The notes: a model not told the origin generated them from the sequence alone. 64,000 bases of DNA from Acetobacter fabarum (GCF_011516925.1 NZ_WOTG01000011.1:1-64000), one strand, 5' to 3'; positions 38,743 through 47,080 are shown, counted from the first letter of the stretch. Made by a program: numbers and translations.

Positions 38743-39639
38743 ATGCTGTTTGGCAAAAAGCCGAAACGGCTCCTGCTGACCTTAAGTCTGTGTGGCGCCA
38801 GCATGCCTTTATTAACACCCGGACTCGCCTATGCGGCGGATATTACTCTGGGGATCATTGGCCCGCATGAATATGACCTGCCTGTGGACTACAAGCCATT
38901 TAACGTATTGGTCCAGTATGGGAATGGAAATGCGTCGGGCAACACCTATAACAGCACCGGCCAGCGCGTACCGGCCCATGGAGGAAGCCACACATGGTCC
39001 GGGCTTACCAAATACGTGCATTTTCGCACATTTGATGCGCTCCCGCATATTGGCTTTGCTTTTGAGGTCATCCAATCTGAAAACTATACTCTGGCTGGCG
39101 GCACAAATTACGGTGGGCTAGGGGGGACCATTGTGGGGCCTGCTGCGTGGTTTAAACCCAATACACACAGCACTCTTGGTTTTCAGACATTCCTGCAAAC
39201 ACCTTCTGGTACGCGGGATACTTTGGCCACGGGGTACTGGGCCAATATATCGAGCATTATTTTTGATTATGAATGGAAGCATTTTAGCTTTGATGGCGAT
39301 GTAGGCACTGTTGTTGGTTCAACAAAACATAAAACCGGTCAACATAGCTATTCGCCCGGCGTCGTTTTTTACAGCAATTTACGCTTTAGCTGGAAAGCAA
39401 CAAAACTGATCGAGCCATACTTTGCCTTTGACTGGCAGAATGTTGGCGGAACTTATGACCAGAGCATTCATTCAGACCTGAGCAACTCCAACAGCCGGGA
39501 AATAGCCCCCGGGCTGGGCGTTATGTTCAATATCAGCCGGACAATCAGTTTTACCGCGCGTTACGCACATTCCATAGAAGGCCGCAACACGCCGGAAACA
39601 AACGCTTACTACGTAAAATTCCTCTACCTGTGGCCATAG
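38743..39639 (+). CDS. Outer-membrane beta-barrel transporter, phenol-degradation (SphA) type
   Basis: The 298-residue exported protein has a signal peptide (LLLTLSLCGASMPLLTPGLAYA-AD) and then aromatic-rich amphipathic strands ending FLYLWP. FNVLVQYGNGNASG, YWANISSIIFDYEW and PYFAFDWQNVGG are typical of the barrel family grouped with meta-pathway channels. It stands alone behind the aco operon and could admit a carbon source, but its substrate is unknown. It is similar in type to the gene at 369-1364. Confidence 0.7.
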   Translation: MLFGKKPKRLLLTLSLCGASMPLLTPGLAYAADITLGIIGPHEYDLPVDYKPFNVLVQYGNGNASGNTYNSTGQRVPAHGGSHTWSGLTKYVHFRTFDALPHIGFAFEVIQSENYTLAGGTNYGGLGGTIVGPAAWFKPNTHSTLGFQTFLQTPSGTRDTLATGYWANISSIIFDYEWKHFSFDGDVGTVVGSTKHKTGQHSYSPGVVFYSNLRFSWKATKLIEPYFAFDWQNVGGTYDQSIHSDLSNSNSREIAPGLGVMFNISRTISFTARYAHSIEGRNTPETNAYYVKFLYLWP

Positions 39640-39669
39640 TACAGAATACCAGCAGACTTGTTCCGGACA

Positions 39670-41013
39670 TTACAGGGCGAGTGTGTCGTAAAGTAGTTTA
39701 AAGTTCAGGATAAGAATAACCCCGGCGACAAACCAGGAAAGAACCGCAAAGGGGCGGGAAATGGCAAAAGAGCCCATCATTTTGCGGTCTGAAACAAACA
39801 GAACCAGAGGAATGACCGCAAAGGGCAATTGCATGGACAGCACAACCTGACTGGCCATGAGCAACTGACCAACACTTGCGTTACCATACAACACAATGCA
39901 GACCATGACCGGAACAATTGCCAGCCCACGGGTTAAAAGCCGCCGCGCCCAGTGTGGCAGTCTGAGATGCAAAAACCCTTCCATCACAATCTGCCCGGCC
40001 AGCGTTCCCGTAATGGTCGAATTTGTGCCCGCAGCCAGCAGAGCCAGCGCAAACAGGGTAGAAGCAACCCCCAGCCCCAGAAGAGGGGAGAGCAGGTGGT
40101 AGGCATCCTGTATTTCCGCCACATCCTGATGCCCTGTTGTATGGAAGGCTGCGGCAGCAACAATCAGAATGGCGGCGTTAATAAACAGGGCCAGCATAAG
40201 CGCGATTGAACTATCCCATGTGGCCCAGCGTATGGCGTCCTTACGGCCCCGCTCCGTCCGCTCATAGGCACGGCTTTGTACTATGGAGGAATGCAGGTAC
40301 AGGTTATGGGGCATAACGGTCGCCCCTATAATGCCAATGGCAATATAGAGCATTTCGCTATTCGTCAGGATTGAAAGCGAAGGCTTCATACCTGCCAGCA
40401 CAGCCGCCAATGGAGGGGCCGCAGCTATAAGCTGCACGGCAAAACACAGGGCGATAATGCTTAAAAGCCCAATGATGAATGCCTCCAGATACCGAAACCC
40501 ACGGTTCATGAGAAACAGCACCAGCAAGGCATCAAGGCTGGAAATTAACGCACCGCCAAGCAGGGGAATATGGAAGAGCAGCTGCAATGCAACCGCGGTG
40601 CCGATAACCTCCGCCAGATCACACGCAATAATAGCCAGCTCGCAGGCAACCCAAAGCAACGCATTAAGCGCAGGATGAAAACGCTGCCGGCAAGCCTGAG
40701 CAAGATCCAGCCCTGTTGCAATACCCAGACGGGCAGAAAGAGCCTGCAATAAAATAGCCATGAAATTGGATAACAGGATAACAGACAGCAATACGTAGCC
40801 GAACCGCGCCCCCCCTTGCAGGTCCGTTGCCCAGTTGCCGGGGTCCATATACCCGACGGACACCATATACCCCGGCCCCACGTAGCTTAAAAAGCGCCGC
40901 ATCCAATGGGTATCATCCCTCGGCACGCGGATACTGGCGAAGGCCTCCGGCAAGGAATGCCGGCTATCGGCATGATCGGGATGAAAGACAGGTGGCTGCA
41001 TTATTTCTGGCAC
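39670..41013 (-). CDS. mntH: Nramp-type Mn2+/Fe2+ proton symporter MntH
   Basis: The ~447-residue inner-membrane protein has 11 helices. The metal-binding helix 1 motif is [18 protein letters not shown] and the helix 6 motif [18 protein letters not shown], both diagnostic of Nramp metal importers. An N-terminal 40-residue soluble extension ([11 protein letters not shown]...) precedes helix 1. The start is GTG at 41013, or the ATG four codons in (41001). No clear manganese- or iron-responsive operator was recognised upstream. Confidence 0.93.
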   Translation of the reverse strand: MPEIMQPPVFHPDHADSRHSLPEAFASIRVPRDDTHWMRRFLSYVGPGYMVSVGYMDPGNWATDLQGGARFGYVLLSVILLSNFMAILLQALSARLGIATGLDLAQACRQRFHPALNALLWVACELAIIACDLAEVIGTAVALQLLFHIPLLGGALISSLDALLVLFLMNRGFRYLEAFIIGLLSIIALCFAVQLIAAAPPLAAVLAGMKPSLSILTNSEMLYIAIGIIGATVMPHNLYLHSSIVQSRAYERTERGRKDAIRWATWDSSIALMLALFINAAILIVAAAAFHTTGHQDVAEIQDAYHLLSPLLGLGVASTLFALALLAAGTNSTITGTLAGQIVMEGFLHLRLPHWARRLLTRGLAIVPVMVCIVLYGNASVGQLLMASQVVLSMQLPFAVIPLVLFVSDRKMMGSFAISRPFAVLSWFVAGVILILNFKLLYDTLAL

Positions 41014-41280
41014 TCAGGCAATCCAGCTTGTGTGGCATAGGCGACGCCCTGCCCAGAGGCACAAGACCAGATTTCGGGAATAAGTACTTTATTGGTCCTC
41101 ATTCCAGGACTGTGGCAACAGATCTGCCATTGGGCAAGCCCCCAACGCGTTCTTGAACACAACGGTTCACCTGTAAAATCCAGCCGGGCTGTGCTCCCAA
41201 GGTTTATGCTGTGTATACTAACGCGCTACAGGTCACGCCCGACCGCAAGCGAACTGCTTTATTCTGTCAGAAGATACGCC

Positions 41281-41778
41281 ATGACCGTACAGCCTGTTGT
41301 CCTTTTCCCCGATCAGCGTTTGCGTGAGGTTGCCGTGCCAGTCACCGCGTTTGACAGCACATTGCGCCCCCTTGCAACGGACCTGCTGGACACACTCCGC
41401 GCTGTTCAGGGGCTAGGCATAACCGGCCCACATATTGGCGTTGGCCAGCGCGTGGTTGTTCTTGATCTGCCAGATTGCGATGAACCGGAAACCTACATTA
41501 ATCCAGAAATTATCTGGCTGTCCGAAGATACCGTCATGAATGAAGAGGGCAGCATTTCCATGCCAGGCATATCCGCCACAGTTATGCGCCCCGCAAAGCT
41601 GAAGGTCCGGTATGCAGACCTGAATGGCCATATGCAGGAGAGGGAGGCAGATGGCCTTCGTAGTGTCTGCTTACAGCACGAGATTGACCAACTGGATGGC
41701 GTGTTCTGGCTGCAAAAGCTCTCCAGCCTCCGGCGTAACCGCCTTATGGCACGGTACAGAAAACTCCAGCAGCCATGA
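41281..41778 (+). CDS. Peptide-deformylase-like protein with degenerate active site
   Basis: The 165-residue product aligns by eye to peptide deformylase over its whole length, but all three signature motifs are altered. Motif I GLAAPQ reads G46-ITGPH51. Motif II EGCLS reads EEGSISMPG, with Ser91 in place of the metal-ligand Cys. Motif III HExxH reads H133-EIDQ137, with the second metal His replaced by Gln. Two of three metal ligands are gone, so ordinary deformylase activity is unlikely. The start ATG at 41281 follows the usual N-terminus. It is the last host gene before the prophage. Confidence 0.85.
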   Translation: MTVQPVVLFPDQRLREVAVPVTAFDSTLRPLATDLLDTLRAVQGLGITGPHIGVGQRVVVLDLPDCDEPETYINPEIIWLSEDTVMNEEGSISMPGISATVMRPAKLKVRYADLNGHMQEREADGLRSVCLQHEIDQLDGVFWLQKLSSLRRNRLMARYRKLQQP

Positions 41779-42046
41779 GCCGGATAGCAAGGAGCAACTA
41801 GCCAGCCACACCCGAGTACACATCTGCACCAAGATATTAGCCAGTGCTGATATGCCCTTTGACGCAACGACTTGCGCTGGAAACATACACTTAACATTTT
41901 GAGGGGGAGTGGAGGTCCGGGCGTCTGTCGATCATATTATTTAGCGCAATGTTTAATAAGGGTAAAAATTTATGATTTGCAGATTATACCCCCAAAAATA
42001 CCCCCATATTTTTTTGGTGCCGGGGGTATTGGGGGGGGGTGTTTAT
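41779..42046. other. Left boundary zone of the prophage
   Basis: This non-coding stretch lies between the deformylase-like gene and the first phage gene. It holds ATTTTGAGGGGG (41896-41907) and several GGGGGTAT/ATACCCCC motifs (41988-42035), of the kind often seen beside phage attachment regions. No integrase and no tRNA are visible. The exact att core cannot be set without the right junction, which lies outside the window. Confidence 0.35.
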
Positions 42047-42286
42047 TCATCGAATCGCTGAGGTTAATGAAGCTGTAGCCTGGGGCATCTCAAGACTTGA
42101 TATCCAGCTTTTTACATCCTGCTCCCTCCAACGAACGCAATTTTCGCTGAACTTTACCGGTCTGGGGAAATTGCCACTATCCATCCGTCTGTAGAGGGTA
42201 CGAGTCGTAACCTTTAGGCACTTTGCGACCTCCTTAGCGGTAAGAAATTGTTCCAATGGCTCGGCCTGAGAGAGTTGTGAGCTCAT
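42047..42286 (-). CDS. AlpA-like excisionase / DNA-binding protein
   Basis: The 79-residue winged-helix protein contains EQFLTAKEVAKCLKVTTRTLYRRMDSGNFPRPVKFSENCVRWREQDVKSWI, the AlpA/MerR-like motif of prophage excisionases and regulators. It is the leftmost phage gene; its first bases overlap the upstream XRE gene (ATGA). An integrase, its usual neighbour, is missing here. Confidence 0.85.
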   Translation of the reverse strand: MSSQLSQAEPLEQFLTAKEVAKCLKVTTRTLYRRMDSGNFPRPVKFSENCVRWREQDVKSWISSLEMPQATASLTSAIR

Positions 42287-42576
42287 GCGTCTGAACTTTC
42301 AAAAAACCATGTGACTGGCACGGCCAGCGTTTCTGCCAGCACAGGCACCAGTGCGGCTTTGATTGCGTTGCGGCCCAGCTCGTATTTTTGAACCTGCTGG
42401 TAAGAGCAGCCCACGGCCTCGGCCACGCGGTCCATGCTCATGCTGAGTTGGGTGCGGCGGTGGCGGATGCGTTTACCCAAAGCCTTATCCCACCTGATGC
42501 GCTGTGGCTCCTGCCGGGGGATGACTACTTGCTTGGTGCCAAGCAGCTCCTCCAGGTCAATCTGGTTGGCGGTCAT
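42283..42576 (-). CDS. XRE-family helix-turn-helix regulator
   Basis: The 97-residue product has the HTH GKRIRHRRTQLSMSMDRVAEAVGCSYQQVQKYELGRNAIKAALVPVLAETLAVPVTWFF. It probably controls the leftward early operon or the excision genes. It overlaps the genes on both sides by 1-4 bases, so the leftward set 43389-42047 behaves as one operon. Confidence 0.85.
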   Translation of the reverse strand: MTANQIDLEELLGTKQVVIPRQEPQRIRWDKALGKRIRHRRTQLSMSMDRVAEAVGCSYQQVQKYELGRNAIKAALVPVLAETLAVPVTWFFESSDA

Positions 42577-42809
42577 TATGCGGCCCTCATTTCACCAAGA
42601 ATGAACTGGCGGATCCGCGCGGCTGTCGTGCGGTGCGCAGTGTGGGCGTGGTGGAGGCGGGTTGTGGCCTCGGCTTCCTCCGCCTGCATGGCTGCGGCCA
42701 TGTGCTTGATGTGTTGCAGCATGGCGCTGGCAACGTGGTCGCTGGGGGCGTGGGTGTGGACCAACTGCTCCAGCTTGGCCCGGTGGGTGTTAAAGTACTG
42801 GCTGTTCAT
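42576..42809 (-). CDS. Small phage protein, unknown
   Basis: The 77-residue, helix-rich product (MNSQYFNTHRAKLEQLVHTHAPSD..., ATTRLHHAHTAHRTTAARIRQFILGE) has many histidines. The start at 42809 overlaps the upstream stop by ATGA, which fixes it against a longer frame. No family was recognised. Confidence 0.6.
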   Translation of the reverse strand: MNSQYFNTHRAKLEQLVHTHAPSDHVASAMLQHIKHMAAAMQAEEAEATTRLHHAHTAHRTTAARIRQFILGEMRAA

Positions 42810-43063
42810 CGCAGGTTCTCTTGCAGAAGGTCTATGCGGCGGACGTATTCGTGCGCTTCGTTCCGGGTATGATTGGCCAGGCGCTGCCATGTGCCTGCGC
42901 CATCGGGGTTGTTGCTGGCCTCGCAGGCCTCCCGCCACCGCTCCTGCTCATCCGCACGGATGAACAGGGTATCGGCCATGGCCTGAAACAGGCCGATCTT
43001 GCGTTGGGTCGCGGCTTTGCGCTGGCGCGTGGCCACAAGCTGCGCGCTTAAAGGGCAGGTCAT
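42806..43063 (-). CDS. Small phage protein, unknown
   Basis: The 85-residue charged helical product (ATRQRKAATQRKIGLFQAMADTLFIRADEQERWREACEAS... NEAHEYVRRIDLLQENLR) is probably a coiled coil. Both ends overlap neighbouring genes by four bases. No family was recognised. Confidence 0.6.
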   Translation of the reverse strand: MTCPLSAQLVATRQRKAATQRKIGLFQAMADTLFIRADEQERWREACEASNNPDGAGTWQRLANHTRNEAHEYVRRIDLLQENLR

Positions 43064-43389
43064 GCTGCCTCCTGATTATGCTGCTGGAAGCGCAGGCGGA
43101 TGGTCGGCGGGAAGTAGCCGGTGCCTACGCTCAGGTTTTTGCGAAGTAGGGAGAGGTCGGACAGAACCTGCTCAATATTGGCGCGCTCCATGGCGTCCAG
43201 ATTGAGCGGACGAGCGCGCAGATGGCACTCCCGCAGCAGGGTTCCCGTTACGTCGAAGATGCGCTTGCGGACCGCCCGGTCCTGCCCGTCGCGTGAGTGT
43301 TCGGCTACACGGATGCAGATACGCCTTATGCGCTCGTTGTCCTCATAGGACACGCACAGGGTCTGTGCTGGGTCTGCCGGTTTCGGCAT
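43060..43389 (-). CDS. Phage protein, first gene of leftward operon
   Basis: The 109-residue product (MPKPADPAQTLCVSYEDNERIRRICIRVAEHSRDGQDRAVRKRIFDVTG...) has a basic, helical character and might bind nucleic acid; no family was recognised. Two repressor-type operators lie at 43425-43473 just upstream, so this operon is probably silenced in the lysogen. Confidence 0.6.
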   Translation of the reverse strand: MPKPADPAQTLCVSYEDNERIRRICIRVAEHSRDGQDRAVRKRIFDVTGTLLRECHLRARPLNLDAMERANIEQVLSDLSLLRKNLSVGTGYFPPTIRLRFQQHNQEAA

Positions 43390-43424
43390 GGGGTTTCTCC
43401 ATCACGGGTTGTGATGGAGGGTTA

Positions 43425-43473
43425 TTCGCACTATGCGAAATATTCTGTCAAATAATTTTTCGCGCTATGCGAA
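43425..43473. promoter_or_regulatory. Leftward operators (two copies)
   Basis: TTCGCACTATGCGAA (43425-43439) and TTCGCGCTATGCGAA (43459-43473) are near-perfect 15-bp palindromes, 34 bases apart centre to centre. They sit between the repressor gene and the first gene of the leftward operon, like OL sites. Confidence 0.8.
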
Positions 43474-43478
43474 AAAAA

Positions 43479-43814
43479 TTAAGCTTCCGGTTTTTTAGAA
43501 ACAATAGCTTTCCCCAGCTCTAGCCAAGCTTTGGCATGTTCTGGGGACATATCTTCGATTAAATTGCTGGCTTCTTTCATGGCTTCAAATTTTGGGCCAC
43601 CAGGAGGTGCGAATAAGAGAGCGGCAGGGTCCACGCCGTAGGCATCAGCCAATTTTTTAAGATCGTCTAAATCCACCTTACGGCCACCCGTCTCCCAGCC
43701 CGAAATGGTATTGGGCTTTGATCCGATCATGTTCGCAGTTTGTTCTAGTGTCAACCCGCGATGCTTACGCCATGCGCGAAGATGAATATGCAAGGTGAAT
43801 TGAGTGCCAGCCAT
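43479..43814 (-). CDS. CI-like phage repressor (XRE HTH)
   Basis: The ~111-residue product has the HTH RAWRKHRGLTLEQTANMIGSKPNTISGWETGGRKVDLDDLKKLADAYGVDPAALLF and a short C-terminal part (KAWLELGKAIVSKKPEA) without the LexA/S24 peptidase domain, so it would not be inactivated by RecA-type autocleavage. The start at 43814 is preferred; 43832 and 43856 are in frame but overlap the operator. It is divergent from the Cro-like gene and flanked by four matching palindromes. Confidence 0.82.
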   Translation of the reverse strand: MAGTQFTLHIHLRAWRKHRGLTLEQTANMIGSKPNTISGWETGGRKVDLDDLKKLADAYGVDPAALLFAPPGGPKFEAMKEASNLIEDMSPEHAKAWLELGKAIVSKKPEA

Positions 43815-43823
43815 GGTTCTATT

Positions 43824-43897
43824 TTCGCGCATTGCGCACAACTTAATCAGACCCATTTTGCGAAATTACGCTTGATTAAATTTTCGCACAGTGCGAA
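43824..43897. promoter_or_regulatory. Switch region between CI-like and Cro-like genes (two operators)
   Basis: TTCGCGCATTGCGCA (43824-43838) and TTCGCACAGTGCGAA (43883-43897, extending to a 19-bp perfect palindrome at 43881-43899) match the two leftward operators. An extra half-site TTGCGAA lies near 43858. This is the immunity region where repressor and Cro would compete. Confidence 0.82.
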
Positions 43898-43907
43898 AAA
43901 ATCCGAC

Positions 43908-44123
43908 ATGGATATACGAGCGTATCTCAAGGGCGAAAAAATTACCCTTTCTTCCATGGCGAAGGAATTGGGATGCTCCGTCACGACCTTGCACGGATAC
44001 GCAAGTGGTCGGCGCAGTGTCCCTCTTCGCATTGTCCTGAAGGTTGAAGAGTTGTCAGGCGGGCAGGTTAAACCTGCCGACTGGCTGTTTGAGGCTGGGA
44101 ATAACAATGGAGTGGCAGCATGA
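43908..44123 (+). CDS. Cro-like HTH protein
   Basis: The 71-residue product (RAYLKGEKITLSSMAKELGCSVTTLHGYASGRRSVPLRIVLKVEELSGGQVKPADWLFE) has the YdaS/Cro-type helix-turn-helix. The start at 43908 lies directly behind the last operator. It faces right toward the early genes. A longer in-frame extension upstream would run through the operators and is rejected. Confidence 0.82.
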   Translation: MDIRAYLKGEKITLSSMAKELGCSVTTLHGYASGRRSVPLRIVLKVEELSGGQVKPADWLFEAGNNNGVAA

Positions 44124-44203
44124 TGGTCTCTCATGTGGCCAATCATGCTGCTGGTGGTTCTGTATGTCAGCCGAACCCGGTTCGGCTGTATGGTTTGGCT
44201 GTA

Positions 44204-44701
44204 TCAACTCTTTCCGGGGTGATCCCACAACAGCGCCCCAATGTTGCTGATCACCTCTCCGGTATCGGCGTTGTAAGCGCCTTCGATCCGGTCGTAACGG
44301 AAAAGACGGGGAGCTTTGCGCATCTCGCAATATGCATGGATGTATTTGATCTGGACCATGCCGTTAGGGTCAGTTGTGTATTCAAGCAGATCGGGCCGAA
44401 TGGTTCGCTCCGTTTCGTCCAAACTACCATCCATGTAGCGGATAATAACTCGGATGCCCTCGACTGTTCGGCGGGAGAGTCCTTCCGGCGCTCGGTCGGT
44501 CGGGACCTTTATGGCTTTGGTTGTTTTGCTGCGCGCCTGAGGAGCCACTTTGTTGAGGGCATTACCAATGGCCCCCAGCACGCCAAGAGCAAGCACACCC
44601 CAAACGGCAATGTTAAAGCGGGCATGGTCCGATACGCCCAGATAGCCTGTGCCGTAGTAGATCAGGCCTATAATGGCGATAACGCCAATCAGAAATTGCA
44701 T
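44204..44701 (-). CDS. Membrane protein with WYL-like C-terminal domain
   Basis: The 165-residue product has two N-terminal hydrophobic helices (FLIGVIAIIGLIYYGTGYLG; FNIAVWGVLALGVLGAIG). Its soluble part ends VQIKYIHAYCEMRKAPRLFRYDRIEGAYNADTGEVI, which resembles the WYL-domain core (AYC...R..RTFRLDRI). WYL domains sense ligands in bacterial immunity regulators and elsewhere; a membrane-anchored form in a phage is unusual. It lies opposite to its neighbours, 80 bases from the Cro-like stop. Confidence 0.6.
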   Translation of the reverse strand: MQFLIGVIAIIGLIYYGTGYLGVSDHARFNIAVWGVLALGVLGAIGNALNKVAPQARSKTTKAIKVPTDRAPEGLSRRTVEGIRVIIRYMDGSLDETERTIRPDLLEYTTDPNGMVQIKYIHAYCEMRKAPRLFRYDRIEGAYNADTGEVISNIGALLWDHPGKS

Positions 44702-44749
44702 TCAAGAGTTCTCACGGTGGTTCGGTCTAGCAACCTCATCGTGAGGCGT

Positions 44750-44779
44750 ACGGGCCGGTGTGGCAATACACCGGCCCGT
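44750..44779 (+). repeat. Perfect hairpin before the rightward early gene
   Basis: ACGGGCCGGTGT (44750-44761) and its complement (44768-44779) form a 12-bp GC-rich stem with a 6-nt loop, 26 bases upstream of the next start and without a T tract. It could be an attenuator, an anti-termination site or a replication signal. Confidence 0.5.
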
Positions 44780-44805
44780 GTTGCGCCTATGCAGGGAGTG
44801 GCGGC

Positions 44806-45387
44806 ATGAAGCCGGGAGATAAAGGCTCTTTTGAAGATCGTGCTGAAGCCGTTTCTCTGGCGATTAAACTGTACCAGAAGGTCGGTGCCCCACCAGGGCA
44901 GTTACTCGTTACTGCTGAGGCAATCCGCCAATATATTGCAGGGGAAATTGTTGTCCCTTTGACATCAGATGATGGGGAAGAGCTATTTCCCATCAACCGC
45001 AGTAGTCGCCAATTTGATAACGCTAAGGATGTAGTCTCTGTCTGCGACAGGCCTGTCTGCAAGCCTTCCTCTGCCGTGATGGAAAATGCCGTCGGTGAAT
45101 TTGTCTTCGCTTCGGGCAATACTGGTAGCAATCTGCCAGATCAGGGCCTCACGGGTAGTGGGGATATCGTTAGCCATAGGAATTCATCCTCGGTTGTTGG
45201 TTTGGACGACTCAACCATGGATGAGGCTGGTGGCAGTGGCAATGCTGCCACCAGCAGAGTTGAAGTGCTGCAGGGCCAATGTGGCCCTATAGGTTTTGAT
45301 GCCAGAGAAGCATCCCTATTGGCGCAGCACCTAGCCGCTGTTGAGCAGTTTGGCTGTTCTGACGAAAAGCAGGGAGAAAAGGCATGA
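44806..45387 (+). CDS. Phage early protein, unknown
   Basis: The 193-residue product (MKPGDKGSFEDRAEAVSLAIKLYQKVGAPPGQLLVTAEAIRQYIAGE...) begins like a real protein, with AGGGAG before the ATG, and its stop overlaps the next start (ATGA). The second half is poorer in composition and lies opposite a 64-residue reading frame with its own ribosome binding site. No family was recognised. Confidence 0.55.
   Translation: MKPGDKGSFEDRAEAVSLAIKLYQKVGAPPGQLLVTAEAIRQYIAGEIVVPLTSDDGEELFPINRSSRQFDNAKDVVSVCDRPVCKPSSAVMENAVGEFVFASGNTGSNLPDQGLTGSGDIVSHRNSSSVVGLDDSTMDEAGGSGNAATSRVEVLQGQCGPIGFDAREASLLAQHLAAVEQFGCSDEKQGEKA
44983..45177 (-). CDS. Possible antisense small phage protein
   Basis: The 64-residue frame (MANDIPTTREALIWQIATSIARSEDKFTDGIFHHGRGRLADRPVADRDYILSVIKLATT in parts) has protein-like composition and GAGGA nine bases before the ATG. 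It lies entirely inside the gene on the other strand, so at most one of the two may be expressed at a time, or one is spurious. Confidence 0.4.
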   Translation of the reverse strand: MANDIPTTREALIWQIATSIARSEDKFTDGIFHHGRGRLADRPVADRDYILSVIKLATTAVDGK

Positions 45388-45875
45388 AACAGCCATTTTC
45401 CGCTGCGTGTGTTCCTGCCATCAAAACTGCCACCAAGCAGGCTATTGCCCATGTGGGCGGCATCGATGCCGCTGCCTGTATTGGCAGGGTAGGGCGCACG
45501 CAGTTTTCCGATTACTCCAATCGCGCGCGGGATGCAGTTATTCCGCTGGATGTGGCGCTGGATCTGGACCACTGCGCGGAACACCCGTTTTTGTTGCATG
45601 CCATGGCGCAGGCGTTGGGTTATGCGGCCATTCCGTTGCATGTCGGCCCAGGTGATTTTGGGCAGGACATGAGCGAATACGCCATTGCCTCGGGAGACAT
45701 CATGGCCACGGCCATGCGCATTCTGGAAGATGGCGTTGTGGACCGGCAGGAGGCGCAGGAAATCGCCCCCAAAATGATGCATGCCAAGCAGCTGCTGGAC
45801 CGCGCTCTGGCCTTTGTTCACAAGGTACAGGAGCAAAGCCGCCCTATCGTTGTTGCCGGTAAGGAGGCTGGATGA
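45384..45875 (+). CDS. CII-like phage regulatory protein
   Basis: The 163-residue product (AIKTATKQAIAHVGGIDAAACIGRVGRTQFSDYSNRARDAVIPLDVALDLDHCAEHPFLLHAMAQALGY...) matches the layout of phage CII-like regulators: an HTH with a bottle-neck SDYSN segment, followed by helices. It would activate early or lysogeny promoters. It is coupled to both neighbours by ATGA overlaps. Confidence 0.65.
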   Translation: MKQPFSAACVPAIKTATKQAIAHVGGIDAAACIGRVGRTQFSDYSNRARDAVIPLDVALDLDHCAEHPFLLHAMAQALGYAAIPLHVGPGDFGQDMSEYAIASGDIMATAMRILEDGVVDRQEAQEIAPKMMHAKQLLDRALAFVHKVQEQSRPIVVAGKEAG

Positions 45876-47050
45876 TGCGGCCTGTTCTTGCTGAGTTTGA
45901 CCCCTCAACCGTAACCCCGTTCAAAATGCTGCGCTCCATGCCCGCAGATCTACGCGGGGTTGTGACCAACCTGCATGATGCGCTGAAGGAACTGCGCTCA
46001 ACCGTGTTCCGCGCTGGCCAACTAGTGCTTGCAGACGGGCAGGTGGCAACACAGGCATGGCTGGAAGGCGATGTGCTGGCCCGTACGCTGCCCAGCATCC
46101 TCCAGTCCGGCTTTATGGCGCGGGATGATGAGGGTGCGCTGTTCAGCCCCCACCTCTATGCTAGGCTGCTCCGCAAGGAAGAGCGCGAGGCCCGCAAGGT
46201 ACTGGCCGATGCACAGTGGGAGCAGTGGCAGGAAAGCGGGGATTTGCCGGAAGGCATGAGCCGCAAAGTGGTGACCGCCCGCCAGAATGGTGGGGCAGGT
46301 GGCCGCCCGCGCAAAGGCGAGAGTGCTGAGCAGGCCCGGGCCCGCCGTGCGCGGGAAATGGAACAGCAACAGGCCCAGCGGCATATGCCTTTGGTGGCTA
46401 CTGTTGCGGGTGGAAAACCTGCTGCTGAAAACCCAAACAAAAAACCGAATGGGTTTTCGGTTATGGAAAATTCGGTTTCTCCGGTTTCCATAGATCTAGA
46501 ATTAGAGAGAGATACATATATTTCTTCTGGTTCTATTTCTGGCGAAACCGAAAAACCCAAAACCGAACTGGACGATGCTTCGGTGCGCCGGGTTGCTGCC
46601 CGCATGGTCTCGGTTTCGGGCATGAGCGACCAGGTATCCTTTGCAATCTCGTTTGCCCGCCGCTGGATGGGCTTGGGGGCAACGGAAGAAACCATAATCT
46701 CCGCCATTCAGAAGCATCAGGCCACCATACGCAACAATGGCGAGGAACCGCGCCGCCTGAAGGTGTTTGAGGATGAAGTGCTGCGCGGCATTGAAGCGCA
46801 GCAGGTTATGGAGGCCATGCCCTCGGCCCCGCCAGAAAACGCCCACAAAACCGAGGATATGCGCCAGCTTGAGGACGCATGGGGCCGGGCCACGCAGGTC
46901 TGGAAAAAAGCCTTTGCCGACTGCCGGGACTATGGCGCGGTTACCCGCCAGTGGCCCGATCTGGCGCAAGAGCATGGCTTGCCAGACGTGCCGTATGACC
47001 GGGCAGCCTATCAGCAGTTTTTCAGCGGCACAGAGGCGGTGGCGGCATGA
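45872..47050 (+). CDS. Phage protein, probably replication-associated
   Basis: The 392-residue product has a helical N-terminal half (LRGVVTNLHDALKELRSTVFRAGQLVLADGQ..., LYARLLRKEEREARKVLADAQWEQWQESGDLP), the basic motif GGRPRKGESAEQARARRAREME around residues 145-168, a low-complexity middle and a C-terminal helical part (VSFAISFARRWMGLGATEETIISAI). Position after CII suggests a replication initiator, but no helicase or primase motif is visible. The GGRPRK motif recurs in the antirepressor at 48411-49100. Confidence 0.55.
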   Translation: MMRPVLAEFDPSTVTPFKMLRSMPADLRGVVTNLHDALKELRSTVFRAGQLVLADGQVATQAWLEGDVLARTLPSILQSGFMARDDEGALFSPHLYARLLRKEEREARKVLADAQWEQWQESGDLPEGMSRKVVTARQNGGAGGRPRKGESAEQARARRAREMEQQQAQRHMPLVATVAGGKPAAENPNKKPNGFSVMENSVSPVSIDLELERDTYISSGSISGETEKPKTELDDASVRRVAARMVSVSGMSDQVSFAISFARRWMGLGATEETIISAIQKHQATIRNNGEEPRRLKVFEDEVLRGIEAQQVMEAMPSAPPENAHKTEDMRQLEDAWGRATQVWKKAFADCRDYGAVTRQWPDLAQEHGLPDVPYDRAAYQQFFSGTEAVAA

Positions 47051-47080
47051 GCCTGCGAAACACTCCTGCGAAACCTGAGG

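Noticed and set aside
41779-42046. tRNA or integrase at the prophage left end
   Set aside because: No cloverleaf or tyrosine-recombinase coding sequence could be found on either strand here.
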